Source of the DNA: Candidatus Gastranaerophilales bacterium
GTDB taxonomy: Bacteria > Cyanobacteriota > Vampirovibrionia > Gastranaerophilales > Gastranaerophilaceae
Direction: 5' to 3'
Length of the DNA: 17,978 nucleotides
NCBI GenBank assembly: GCA_910587375.1
Contig: CAJULR010000043.1
Location: forward strand, 1 to 17,978
A program made the position numbers and the translations under genes. Shown piece by piece: positions 1 to 6,901 of this stretch (positions are counted from its first letter, which is position 1; the number at the start of each line of letters is the position of its first letter). A model generated the notes under the pieces. It was not told the origin of the DNA and did no database searches. It saw only the letters and a list, made by a program, of their open reading frames with translations.

Positions 1-15
1 AAATTATACACCAAA

Positions 16-46
16 TTGACCATGATTTTTGTTTTTAGGTTATACT
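16..46 (+). promoter_or_regulatory. Candidate promoter of the tig-clpP-clpX operon
   Basis: A -35-like TTGACC (16-21) and a -10-like TATACT (41-46) lie upstream of the trigger factor gene. The 19-base spacer is longer than ideal, and other AT-rich hexamers nearby, such as TATTAT at 46-51, could also serve. The gene's ribosome binding site AGGTGA (71-76) follows 25 bases later. The assignment is by eye only. Confidence 0.4.
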
Positions 47-79
47 ATTATACATAATTAGAAATAATATAGGTGATTT

Positions 80-1375
80 ATGACAAGTAAACTTGAAATT
101 TTAGAAGGCAACGTTGCAAAAATTGATATGACAATTGATGCCAAAGAGGCTGAAAATGCTTATAACAAGGCTTTTAAGAGAATTAGCCAAAATGTTAACA
201 TTGCAGGATTCAGAAAAGGAAAAGCGCCAAGAAACATTGTTGAAAAATACGTTGGTGCCGAAAGAATTAAAGCGGAAGCCATTGAAGATGTTTTCCCAAA
301 AGAATTTTCAAAAGTATCCGATGAACACAAGCTGGACCTTGCAATGCAGCCATATATTGAATCTTACGAATTTGAAACCGGAAAAGATTTGAAATTGGTT
401 GTAAAAGCTGAATTAAAGCCTGAAGTGAAGCTTGCAAAATATAAAGAAAACAAGGTGGATTTTGAAGAATTTAAATCTGAAAAAGACGCTCTTGAAAAAG
501 AACTTGAAAATATCCAACAAAGATTTTCAACACTTGAAACAGTTGAAGAAGACCGCGAAACAAAGGCTGATGACACTGTTGTGTTTGACTTTGAAGGCTT
601 TGTTGGCGATGAAGCAATTGAGCACGGCGCAGGCAAAAATTACACATTGGACCTTGCCCACTCAAACTTTATTCCAGGCTTTGCAGAAGGGCTTGTGGGA
701 CATAAAAAAGGTGAAGAATTCACAATTGATGTAACTTTCCCTGAAAACTACCACCAAGACAAGCTTAAAGGCGCAAAAGCACAGTTTAAAATTAAGCTTC
801 ATGAAATTAAAACAAGAATTTTACCTGAATTAAACGATGAATTAGCCAAAAAAGCAGGTAAATTCGACACTTTAGACGCCTTAAAAGAAGATATTCAAAA
901 ATTCATAGATGAAACAGCCAAAAATGAAAATGAGAGAAGAAAAATCGAAGCAATTTTCAACAAGGTTGTGGATGAAACCAAAATCGACATCCAGGAAACT
1001 ATGATAGACAGAGAAGTTGACGCTATTAGAAGTGAAACAAAGCAAAATGCGGAACGCCACGGTCAAAATTACGATGAACTTGTTGAAAAAGAAGGCAAGG
1101 ACGAAGTTGACAAGAAATTTAAAGAAGAAGCGGTGAAACGCATTAAAAATTCTCTTGTGGTTGAAAAAATCGCTAAAGAAGAGGATATCAAAATCGGTCA
1201 GGATGATATATTAGAACAAGTAAATGAAATTGCAAGATTATACCACACAACCGGCGCCCAAATTTTTGAAGAAATCAGGCAAAACCCTGGTATGTTCGCC
1301 GTTATAACCCAACAGATTGCAACAAAAAAAGTTAATGAAATCCTGTTGAACAACAACACATTTAATGCAAAGTAA
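80..1375 (+). CDS. tig: Trigger factor (ribosome-associated chaperone and prolyl isomerase)
   Basis: This 431-residue protein is the expected length for trigger factor, which binds the ribosome at the peptide exit and shields nascent chains in the cytoplasm. The N-terminal domain carries the ribosome-docking signature GFRKGKAP at residues 43-50. An FKBP-type prolyl isomerase domain follows at about 160-245 (motifs VVFDFEGFVGDEAIEHG and FIPGFAEGLVGHKKGEE), then the helical C-terminal chaperone domain to about 420. The ATG at 80 is preceded by AGGTGA (71-76) at good spacing. clpP starts 16 bases after the stop and clpX follows, an order found in many bacteria including cyanobacteria, so the three are very likely co-transcribed. 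Nothing is truncated or unusual. Confidence 0.97.
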   Translation: MTSKLEILEGNVAKIDMTIDAKEAENAYNKAFKRISQNVNIAGFRKGKAPRNIVEKYVGAERIKAEAIEDVFPKEFSKVSDEHKLDLAMQPYIESYEFETGKDLKLVVKAELKPEVKLAKYKENKVDFEEFKSEKDALEKELENIQQRFSTLETVEEDRETKADDTVVFDFEGFVGDEAIEHGAGKNYTLDLAHSNFIPGFAEGLVGHKKGEEFTIDVTFPENYHQDKLKGAKAQFKIKLHEIKTRILPELNDELAKKAGKFDTLDALKEDIQKFIDETAKNENERRKIEAIFNKVVDETKIDIQETMIDREVDAIRSETKQNAERHGQNYDELVEKEGKDEVDKKFKEEAVKRIKNSLVVEKIAKEEDIKIGQDDILEQVNEIARLYHTTGAQIFEEIRQNPGMFAVITQQIATKKVNEILLNNNTFNAK

Positions 1376-1391
1376 TTTGAAAGGATAAAAT

Positions 1392-1982
1392 ATGAGTTTT
1401 GTACCTGTAGTAATAGAGCAATCATCAAGAGGCGAAAGGTCTTTTGACATATTTTCAAGACTTTTAAGAGAAAGAATTATTTTCCTTGGCACGCCAATTG
1501 ATGATATGGTTGCAAACCTTATCGTGGCGCAGCTTTTGCTCCTTGATTCAGAAAACCCGGATAAAGACATTATGCTTTATATTAATTCCCCGGGAGGCTC
1601 TGTAACAGCAGGTTTTGCAATATATGACACAATGCAGCATATAAGAGCAGACGTTTCAACAATCTGCCTTGGCCAGGCTGCTTCAATGGGTGCGTTCTTG
1701 TTGTCATCAGGCACAAAAGGCAAAAGGCTTGCCCTTCCGCATTCAAGAGTGTTAATTCACCAGCCTTTGGGCGGCGCACAAGGCCAGGCAACAGATATTG
1801 AAATTCAGGCCAATGAAATTTTAAGAATTAAAAAATCTTTAAATTCAATCCTGTCTTCAAACACCGGCCAACCGCTTAAAAAGATTGAAAAAGACACCGA
1901 CAGGGATTATATTATGACCCCTGAAGAAGCTCTTGAATATGGCATGATTGACAAAATAATTACTATGGAAGAAAATAAATAG
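1392..1982 (+). CDS. clpP: ATP-dependent Clp protease proteolytic subunit ClpP
   Basis: ClpP is the barrel-shaped serine protease that degrades substrates unfolded by ClpX or another Clp ATPase. The 196 residues match the family without a long propeptide. The catalytic triad is visible: Ser98 in GQAASMG, His123 in LIHQP and Asp172 in TDRDYIM. The oxyanion region SPGGSV is at residues 66-71, and the handle-region motif GGAQGQATDIEIQA is also typical. The start at 1392 follows AAGG (1381-1384). The stop TAG is followed directly by an in-frame TAA. The gene sits between tig and clpX, so ClpX is its natural partner. Whether this genome has further clpP copies, as cyanobacteria do, cannot be seen here. 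Confidence 0.97.
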   Translation: MSFVPVVIEQSSRGERSFDIFSRLLRERIIFLGTPIDDMVANLIVAQLLLLDSENPDKDIMLYINSPGGSVTAGFAIYDTMQHIRADVSTICLGQAASMGAFLLSSGTKGKRLALPHSRVLIHQPLGGAQGQATDIEIQANEILRIKKSLNSILSSNTGQPLKKIEKDTDRDYIMTPEEALEYGMIDKIITMEENK

Positions 1983-1988
1983 TAAACT

Positions 1989-2028
1989 GCGTTTTAAAAT
2001 GCAAATTGTGTGCTCTAAATTTTAGAGC
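1989..2028 (+). promoter_or_regulatory. Two adjacent palindromes in the clpP-clpX gap
   Basis: The 59-base gap holds two inverted repeats. The first is GCGTTTTAAAATGC (1989-2002), paired throughout if one G-U is allowed. The second is GCTCTAAATTTTAGAGC (2012-2028), a perfect 8-base inverted repeat around one base, which in RNA would form about 6-7 pairs with a short loop. The second ends right before the clpX ribosome binding site AAGGAG (2029-2034). No T-run follows, so it is not a standard terminator. It could be an RNA processing or stability element, or a translational control hairpin. Confidence 0.5.
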
Positions 2029-2041
2029 AAGGAGAAAATAA

Positions 2042-3346
2042 ATGCCCAAAAACGACGATCCGAATTTAAAATGTTCTTTCTGCGGGAAGACCCAGGACCA
2101 GGTGAAAAAGCTCATCGCGGGGCCTGACGTTTGCATTTGTGATGAATGTATCGAACTTTGCAACGAAATTCTTGATGAAGAACTTTTTAATATCAAACAG
2201 GACGATAAAATTTCGGATTTAGACCAGCTTTTTGAAGGCATTCCAAAACCGGCTGAAATCAAAGCATATCTGGATGAACACATTGTTGGCCAGCAAGACG
2301 CCAAAAAAGTGCTTTCCGTGGCGGTTTACAACCACTATAAAAGAATTGCCCACAATATGGACACAAACAACGAAAAGCCTGAAGTGGAAATTCAAAAGAG
2401 CAACATTCTTTTGGTTGGGCCTACAGGTTCCGGTAAAACTTTGCTTGCGCAAACGCTTGCAAAAATGTTAAATGTGCCTTTCGCTGTAGCAGACGCTACA
2501 ACCCTTACAGAAGCAGGATATGTAGGCGATGATGTTGAAAATATTTTATTAAGATTGTATCAGGCAGCAGATTATAATGCACAAAAGGCTGAACGCGGCA
2601 TTATTTATATCGATGAAATTGATAAAATTGCAAGAAAGTCTGAAAACCCTTCTATTACAAGGGATGTATCAGGCGAAGGCGTGCAGCAGGCCTTGCTTAA
2701 AATGATTGAAGGCACAGTTGCAAACGTTCCTCCGCAAGGCGGAAGAAAACACCCGCACCAGGAATTTATCCAAATTGATACATCAAACATTTTATTTATC
2801 GTGGGCGGCGCGTTTGTGGGCCTTGATAAAATCGTTGAAAGACGCTGCGGCACATCAAGCACGGTAGGTTTTGGTTCAAAACCAATAAGCGCCAAGGAAA
2901 AAGAAATTCAGGCACAAAAAATGCTCAAAAAATTACAGCCTGATGATTTATTAAAATTTGGTTTAATCCCTGAATTTATCGGAAGAATCCCTGTATATTC
3001 AGTTCTTGACCCATTGGATGAAGACACACTGAAAATGATTTTAACCCAGCCGAAAAATGCCATAATGAAGCAGTATATCTGCCTTATGAAGATGGACGGG
3101 GTTGAATTAACGTTTGAAGATGACGCGGTTGATTTAATTGCAAAAGAAGCCATCAAAAGAAAGACGGGTGCAAGGGCGCTTCGCTCAATCGTTGAAGAAA
3201 TTATGACGGATATTATGTATGAAGTGCCGTCAAATGCTGATATAAAGACTTATACCATCACAGCAGACACAGTTAGAAAAAAATTAAATGTTGCTGAAGT
3301 TATTGAATTGCCAACCACCAAAAGCAGCATTGAAGAAATTGCATAA
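2042..3346 (+). CDS. clpX: ATP-dependent Clp protease ATP-binding subunit ClpX
   Basis: ClpX is the hexameric AAA+ unfoldase that recognises tagged proteins and threads them into ClpP. The 434-residue protein starts with a zinc-binding domain with paired cysteines (Cys11/Cys14 and Cys33/Cys36). The AAA+ core shows Walker A GPTGSGKT at 126-133, Walker B IIYIDEID at 187-194, the pore loop GYVG at 159-162, an RKH loop at 235-237 (GGRKHPHQ) and the sensor 2 arginine in GARALRSI. A perfect-looking ribosome binding site AAGGAG (2029-2034) sets the start at 2042. It lies between clpP and an SLH-domain gene that begins 20 bases after its stop. Confidence 0.97.
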   Translation: MPKNDDPNLKCSFCGKTQDQVKKLIAGPDVCICDECIELCNEILDEELFNIKQDDKISDLDQLFEGIPKPAEIKAYLDEHIVGQQDAKKVLSVAVYNHYKRIAHNMDTNNEKPEVEIQKSNILLVGPTGSGKTLLAQTLAKMLNVPFAVADATTLTEAGYVGDDVENILLRLYQAADYNAQKAERGIIYIDEIDKIARKSENPSITRDVSGEGVQQALLKMIEGTVANVPPQGGRKHPHQEFIQIDTSNILFIVGGAFVGLDKIVERRCGTSSTVGFGSKPISAKEKEIQAQKMLKKLQPDDLLKFGLIPEFIGRIPVYSVLDPLDEDTLKMILTQPKNAIMKQYICLMKMDGVELTFEDDAVDLIAKEAIKRKTGARALRSIVEEIMTDIMYEVPSNADIKTYTITADTVRKKLNVAEVIELPTTKSSIEEIA

Positions 3347-3366
3347 AAACAAGTAAGGAAAAAGAA

Positions 3367-4554
3367 ATGAATCGTATGAAGATGATGTTTAAAAAACTTT
3401 TGTGTTCAATCGCAATATTTTTTGCATTCACAATTACAGGCGCCATCGCTGCTCCCTCTGATGATTTTTCAGACACCCATCAGGGATATTGGTCTTATGA
3501 CGCTATTATGGCCCTAAAAAAAGTTGGAATCCTTGCAGGATACCCTGACGGAACCTTTAGGCCGGACGAACTTGTAACAAGGGCTGAATTCACAGCCATG
3601 ATTACAAAGGCGCTAAACTTAAGAAATAAAGAATTTTCAATCACAAACTACAAAGATTTAAGCCAGAAACACTGGGCTTACAGAGATATTCAAATTGCTT
3701 CACATTACGGTGTTATGTATGGAACACCGGACAACAACTTTATGGCAAACGGCCAGGTTAAAAGGGTTGAAGTTATTATGACAATTATGAGCGCCCTAAA
3801 CCTTAAGGAATTAACGCCTGAACAGGCAACAGAAATTCTTGCCCCAGTTTACCGCGATTTAAAAGAACTTCCAAAATGGGCTTTAACAAGAACAGGCAAG
3901 GCTGAACAGCTTCACTCAATCGTTGTAAGACCGGGCGAAGAAGGACTTTTAATGCCAAACCGCCCCGCAACAAGAGGCGAACTTGCAGTGTTCCTATACA
4001 ATATGCTTGAAAGAGTGAAAGTTCACCCTAACACAAAACTTCAAAGCGCAATGCCAAAGAGGGTTGACGGATATGTTCTTGAAAATGCTTATCTTGACGG
4101 CAACATAGCAATTCTTCCCGCAGGAACCGTGCTTCCTTTGGGCGTTATGGACTGTGTATGGTCTAAAGAAGCAAAAGAAGGCGATGAATTTATTGCAAGA
4201 ACTCTTGTAAACTTTGTAACAAAAGATAAAATCCTTTTAATTCCTATCGGAAGAGAATTTAAAGGCACAATTCAAAAGGCTAAAAAAGGTACTACCTTAA
4301 TTAAAAACGCACAGATGGTATTCCAAACCGAAACCTTGCTTGACAAAGGAAGCAATGATTCAGGCGTTGAATTTATTACAGTTGGAAACGCTGTTCCAAA
4401 GGTTCGTGAATTTACCCACAACCCTGTGCTCCAAAAGATTGGCTACAACGTATTTAAGGGCCACAATTTCTACAACCACCACTCTCAACAGGTAGACTTT
4501 GTTCTTTTGGAAGCTGCAAGAATTAACATTATGGAAAACTACCTTGCAGAATAA
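3367..4554 (+). CDS. Secreted SLH-domain protein with C-terminal beta-rich domain
   Basis: A signal peptide is clear at residues 1-29 (basic start, hydrophobic core, AIAA before Pro30). Three S-layer homology repeats follow at about 33-85, 94-146 and 161-216. The first is canonical (GYPDGTFRPDELVTRAEF) and the third is degenerate. SLH domains bind peptidoglycan-linked polymers, and in cyanobacteria and relatives they occur on outer membrane porins and surface proteins. Residues 235-395 form a separate domain without a firm family match. Its segment ILPAGTVLP...GDEFIAR...LLIPIGREFKGTI resembles the beta-barrel fold of VirB10/TrbI-like proteins, but this is weak. AAGGA (3355-3359) supports the start at 3367. 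The 20-base gap to clpX and the terminator downstream place it last in the tig-clpP-clpX operon, an unusual partner for a cytoplasmic protease. Confidence 0.88.
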   Translation: MNRMKMMFKKLLCSIAIFFAFTITGAIAAPSDDFSDTHQGYWSYDAIMALKKVGILAGYPDGTFRPDELVTRAEFTAMITKALNLRNKEFSITNYKDLSQKHWAYRDIQIASHYGVMYGTPDNNFMANGQVKRVEVIMTIMSALNLKELTPEQATEILAPVYRDLKELPKWALTRTGKAEQLHSIVVRPGEEGLLMPNRPATRGELAVFLYNMLERVKVHPNTKLQSAMPKRVDGYVLENAYLDGNIAILPAGTVLPLGVMDCVWSKEAKEGDEFIARTLVNFVTKDKILLIPIGREFKGTIQKAKKGTTLIKNAQMVFQTETLLDKGSNDSGVEFITVGNAVPKVREFTHNPVLQKIGYNVFKGHNFYNHHSQQVDFVLLEAARINIMENYLAE

Positions 4555-4576
4555 ATAAAATAAAGGCTTCAAAAAT

Positions 4577-4614
4577 AAAAAGCGCTTTTCCTTTTTTGGT
4601 GAAAGCGCTTTTTA
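4577..4614. terminator. Bidirectional hairpin terminator
   Basis: AAAAAGCGCTTT (4577-4588) pairs with AAAGCGCTTTTT (4602-4613), a 12-pair stem around a 13-base loop. The A-run on one side and T-run on the other give a U-tract in either direction. It lies between the plus-strand SLH gene and the converging minus-strand gene ending at 4659, so it can serve both. Confidence 0.85.
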
Positions 4615-4658
4615 GCATTCTATAAAACATTATAAAGTTATAAAGGCTTTTAATAAAA

Positions 4659-5060
4659 TTAGCCTTCTGTTTTTTTTCTTAACTCTCTTTTAATGTGGTC
4701 AATATCTTCATCTGACAAGGTTTTTAGATAAGTTTCAAGTGCAATTTTGTCTTTAAAATTCTTTGATGTAAAAATCATCCTGCCAGTATCAGCATTTACA
4801 AAGGCAAAAACGGCGTCCTTTGCCGTATCAGAAGAATCCGAAGGTTTTACTGTAAATGTAAATCTGCTGTCATCGGGCTCGTCAAAAACGGTGTTTATAG
4901 GGTCAAAGCGCCCAAATTCAGGAACAACGCCTTTGTTTAGAACGACATTTATTTTTTCAATATATTTATCCATATCTTTCCCCAAAAATGTAGTTTTATA
5001 AGGGTTTTGCGCCCCTATGGGGTATTGTATCACATTGGAGAAATATTTTACACTGTTCAT
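4659..5060 (-). CDS. Small hypothetical protein downstream of RelA/SpoT-like gene
   Basis: I do not recognise a family in this 133-residue protein. There is no signal peptide or membrane segment. It looks soluble, with a mixed beta-rich middle (DSRFTFTVKPSD, AVFAFVNADTGRMIFTSKNF) and a charged helical C-terminus (DEDIDHIKRELRKKTEG). The start at 5060 has AGGAA eight bases upstream. A second in-frame ATG at 4973 (residue 30) is preceded by GGGGAAAG and would give a 104-residue protein, so the start is not certain. It follows the 509-residue RelA/SpoT-like gene on the same strand after 133 bases and may be co-transcribed with it. It ends just before the shared terminator at 4577-4614. Confidence 0.7.
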   Translation of the reverse strand: MNSVKYFSNVIQYPIGAQNPYKTTFLGKDMDKYIEKINVVLNKGVVPEFGRFDPINTVFDEPDDSRFTFTVKPSDSSDTAKDAVFAFVNADTGRMIFTSKNFKDKIALETYLKTLSDEDIDHIKRELRKKTEG

Positions 5061-5193
5061 AATTAATTTCCTGATTGTAAGGTTTAAAAACCCGAACAGA
5101 ATTTTTTTTGCCCCATCTAAACTGCTTAAAACCGTTTTTGGATGTTTTTTGCTGTTTTTGGCAGGTTACACTTACGTCTAAAGTATTCAAGGC

Positions 5194-6723
5194 TTAGTTT
5201 TTAAATGTGTAATATTCTCCGCGGGAAATTTTTTCAAGGCACTCTTTTGATAAAAGCTCGTTTTGACGCGGGCTTAGCCCTTCAATTTGAAGCCTGGGTT
5301 CTTCAATTTTTATACCCGGAATATCCAAAATTCCAAGCTCTTTTTTTCTTAAATAATTATAAACATCGCTCAAATACTCGTTATACTTTGAATACATAGA
5401 ATCATCGCGCGAAATCTCCCTTACAAGCGCTTCATATTCGCGAAGTTCATCCGCAACTGCAACCTTGCCATCGGCCGTTAATTGCCAAATTTTTTCAGAC
5501 ACAGTGGTTTTACCCTTTCTAATGTCATACGGGAAATGCTCGTATTCGGCAAACTTTTGCACCTCTGAACCTCTAAATTGCCCCTCGCCAAGGGCACCTG
5601 AATTGTATTTGAAATTTGTCTGACAAGCTGTGTAGCCTGAGGCTTTTTTAGATTTTGAAGCAATTTTTTGAAGAAATTCAGCGTCAAAACCAAGTTCCTC
5701 TGCCGTTTTTGAAACAGGGTCAATGTCTGATACTACGCTGAATGTGCCGCCTGCCTTTGCATAGTCTGATTTTTGCCAGGCGGAGTATATTTGCCCGATT
5801 TGACTGTCTGAAAAATAGGCTATACCACCTTTTCCTGCGTAGTTATGTAGTTCGGTCATTATTATTTCATTATTTTCAAGAGCCAAAGCAAGCCTGTCTG
5901 CCATTTTTTGGGTCTGCGCCGTTGCAAGAAGTGTATTTGCCTTAGCTAAAAGAGCTTTTGCACCCTCATCAAGCCCCTCCGGGTGACTTTTTGACCAAAG
6001 AATTTTAAGAGATTGAATGTCTTCTTCGCTAATTCCGCCTTTTTGGAGAACAGAAACAGCTTCTTCTCCCGTCAAGGAGGGAAATACGGCCCTTGTGCCC
6101 ACGCCGTCTGCAATTAAGGAATTTGCTTTATCAAAGGATGAAATCTCAACTCCTGCCTTGATTTTAGCATTTAATTTATCAAAGGTAGATTTTATGCCTT
6201 TTGTGCGGTCCATATAATGAACATCCGTACCACTTGTTGCAGCCTCAAACTGCGCAACTGAAGGCTTTTGCAGGTATGAATTTCTCCTTGCAATAACATT
6301 TGCAAGGTTCTGCACCTCCTCTGTGCCCTCTTTAAGCGTCACAGAAGACAAATCAAGCGCAAGCCCTCTCATAAAGCTTTGATTAGATAAATCCCTTTTT
6401 ATCATAAGCGGGGTGATGGAATCAGGGGAAAGCCCGCCAATTGAAGAATAAAAATCTTTTAATAACGGGTTTTCAGCTAAAAGCCTTGAAGCTTCTTCTC
6501 TTGCGGCCTCTAAAACCCCAGTTTTTGAATATGGAGAAGAAACAACGCCGGCAGCTTTTTGCGCAACGCCCCTAATTTCAAGCATATCGCGACCAAGAGG
6601 CTGAAGCTTTGATGTGTCCACGCCGCTTAAAAGCTTAGCACCAAGTTTTGACGCTAAATTCGGGTCAACCTTTTGCATTGCCGCGGTTGAAAGGGTATTT
6701 ACAATTTTTGATGTAATATCCAA
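5194..6723 (-). CDS. Hypothetical protein with divergent RelA/SpoT-like nucleotidyltransferase domain
   Basis: The 509-residue protein has no signal peptide. Residues 1-160 are helical and unrecognised. Residues 170-410 show the ordered marks of a RelA/SpoT alarmone synthetase fold: Arg173-x-Lys175, Ser179 and Lys183 in the substrate-binding strand-helix; DGVGTR at 206-211, matching the metal-binding D-x-x-G-x-R; GY at 363-364, matching the tyrosine that stacks on the acceptor nucleotide; and GEGQFRG at 379-385, matching the catalytic E-x-Q-I-R-T, followed by EHFPYDI (395-401). An insertion of about 140 residues separates the DGVGTR and GY motifs. HD hydrolase, TGS and ACT domains are absent. 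The start is TTG, the first possible codon after an in-frame stop, with AAGGA 12-13 bases upstream, so the start is tentative. Synthesis of (p)ppGpp or another pyrophosphoryl transfer is inferred from motifs only. Confidence 0.7.
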   Translation of the reverse strand: MDITSKIVNTLSTAAMQKVDPNLASKLGAKLLSGVDTSKLQPLGRDMLEIRGVAQKAAGVVSSPYSKTGVLEAAREEASRLLAENPLLKDFYSSIGGLSPDSITPLMIKRDLSNQSFMRGLALDLSSVTLKEGTEEVQNLANVIARRNSYLQKPSVAQFEAATSGTDVHYMDRTKGIKSTFDKLNAKIKAGVEISSFDKANSLIADGVGTRAVFPSLTGEEAVSVLQKGGISEEDIQSLKILWSKSHPEGLDEGAKALLAKANTLLATAQTQKMADRLALALENNEIIMTELHNYAGKGGIAYFSDSQIGQIYSAWQKSDYAKAGGTFSVVSDIDPVSKTAEELGFDAEFLQKIASKSKKASGYTACQTNFKYNSGALGEGQFRGSEVQKFAEYEHFPYDIRKGKTTVSEKIWQLTADGKVAVADELREYEALVREISRDDSMYSKYNEYLSDVYNYLRKKELGILDIPGIKIEEPRLQIEGLSPRQNELLSKECLEKISRGEYYTFKN

Positions 6724-6821
6724 AAGCTTTTAAAATCCTTGCAAGTTCTAAAAATTAATGGGCCCTTATATTTATAAAGTATTTTTTGAAGACAAAATTG
6801 CTCCGCTTGGGTTAAAACATT

Positions 6822-6837
6822 AAATTAATATTAATTT
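6822..6837. promoter_or_regulatory. Perfect 16-base palindrome upstream of clpB
   Basis: AAATTAATATTAATTT reads the same on both strands. It lies about 65 bases before the clpB start, in the divergent region between clpB and the RelA/SpoT-like gene. A weak promoter TTGGGT (6807-6812), 16-base spacer, TATTAA (6829-6834) would overlap it, as an operator would. It could also be chance in AT-rich DNA. No CIRCE element (the HrcA operator) is present in this region. Confidence 0.3.
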
Positions 6838-6888
6838 TTGTAATATTAGCCAAAAATGTATTTATCATTAAAATATAAAGAAAATTAA

Positions 6889-6896
6889 AGAGGTGA
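6889..6896 (+). promoter_or_regulatory. Ribosome binding site that fixes the clpB start
   Basis: AGAGGTGA lies five bases before ATG at 6902. A GTG at 6893 is in frame but sits inside this site, so it cannot be the start. The same AGGTGATT sequence precedes trigger factor (71-78). Confidence 0.8.
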
Positions 6897-6901
6897 TTAT
6901 A

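Noticed and set aside
4996..5190. 64-residue open frame on the minus strand between the RelA/SpoT-like gene and the 133-residue gene
   Set aside because: It starts at TTG with no good ribosome binding site, overlaps the 133-residue gene in another frame, and has a composition unlike its neighbours.
6893..6901. GTG at 6893 as the clpB start
   Set aside because: It lies inside the Shine-Dalgarno AGAGGTGA. The ATG at 6902 gives the normal ClpB N-terminus.
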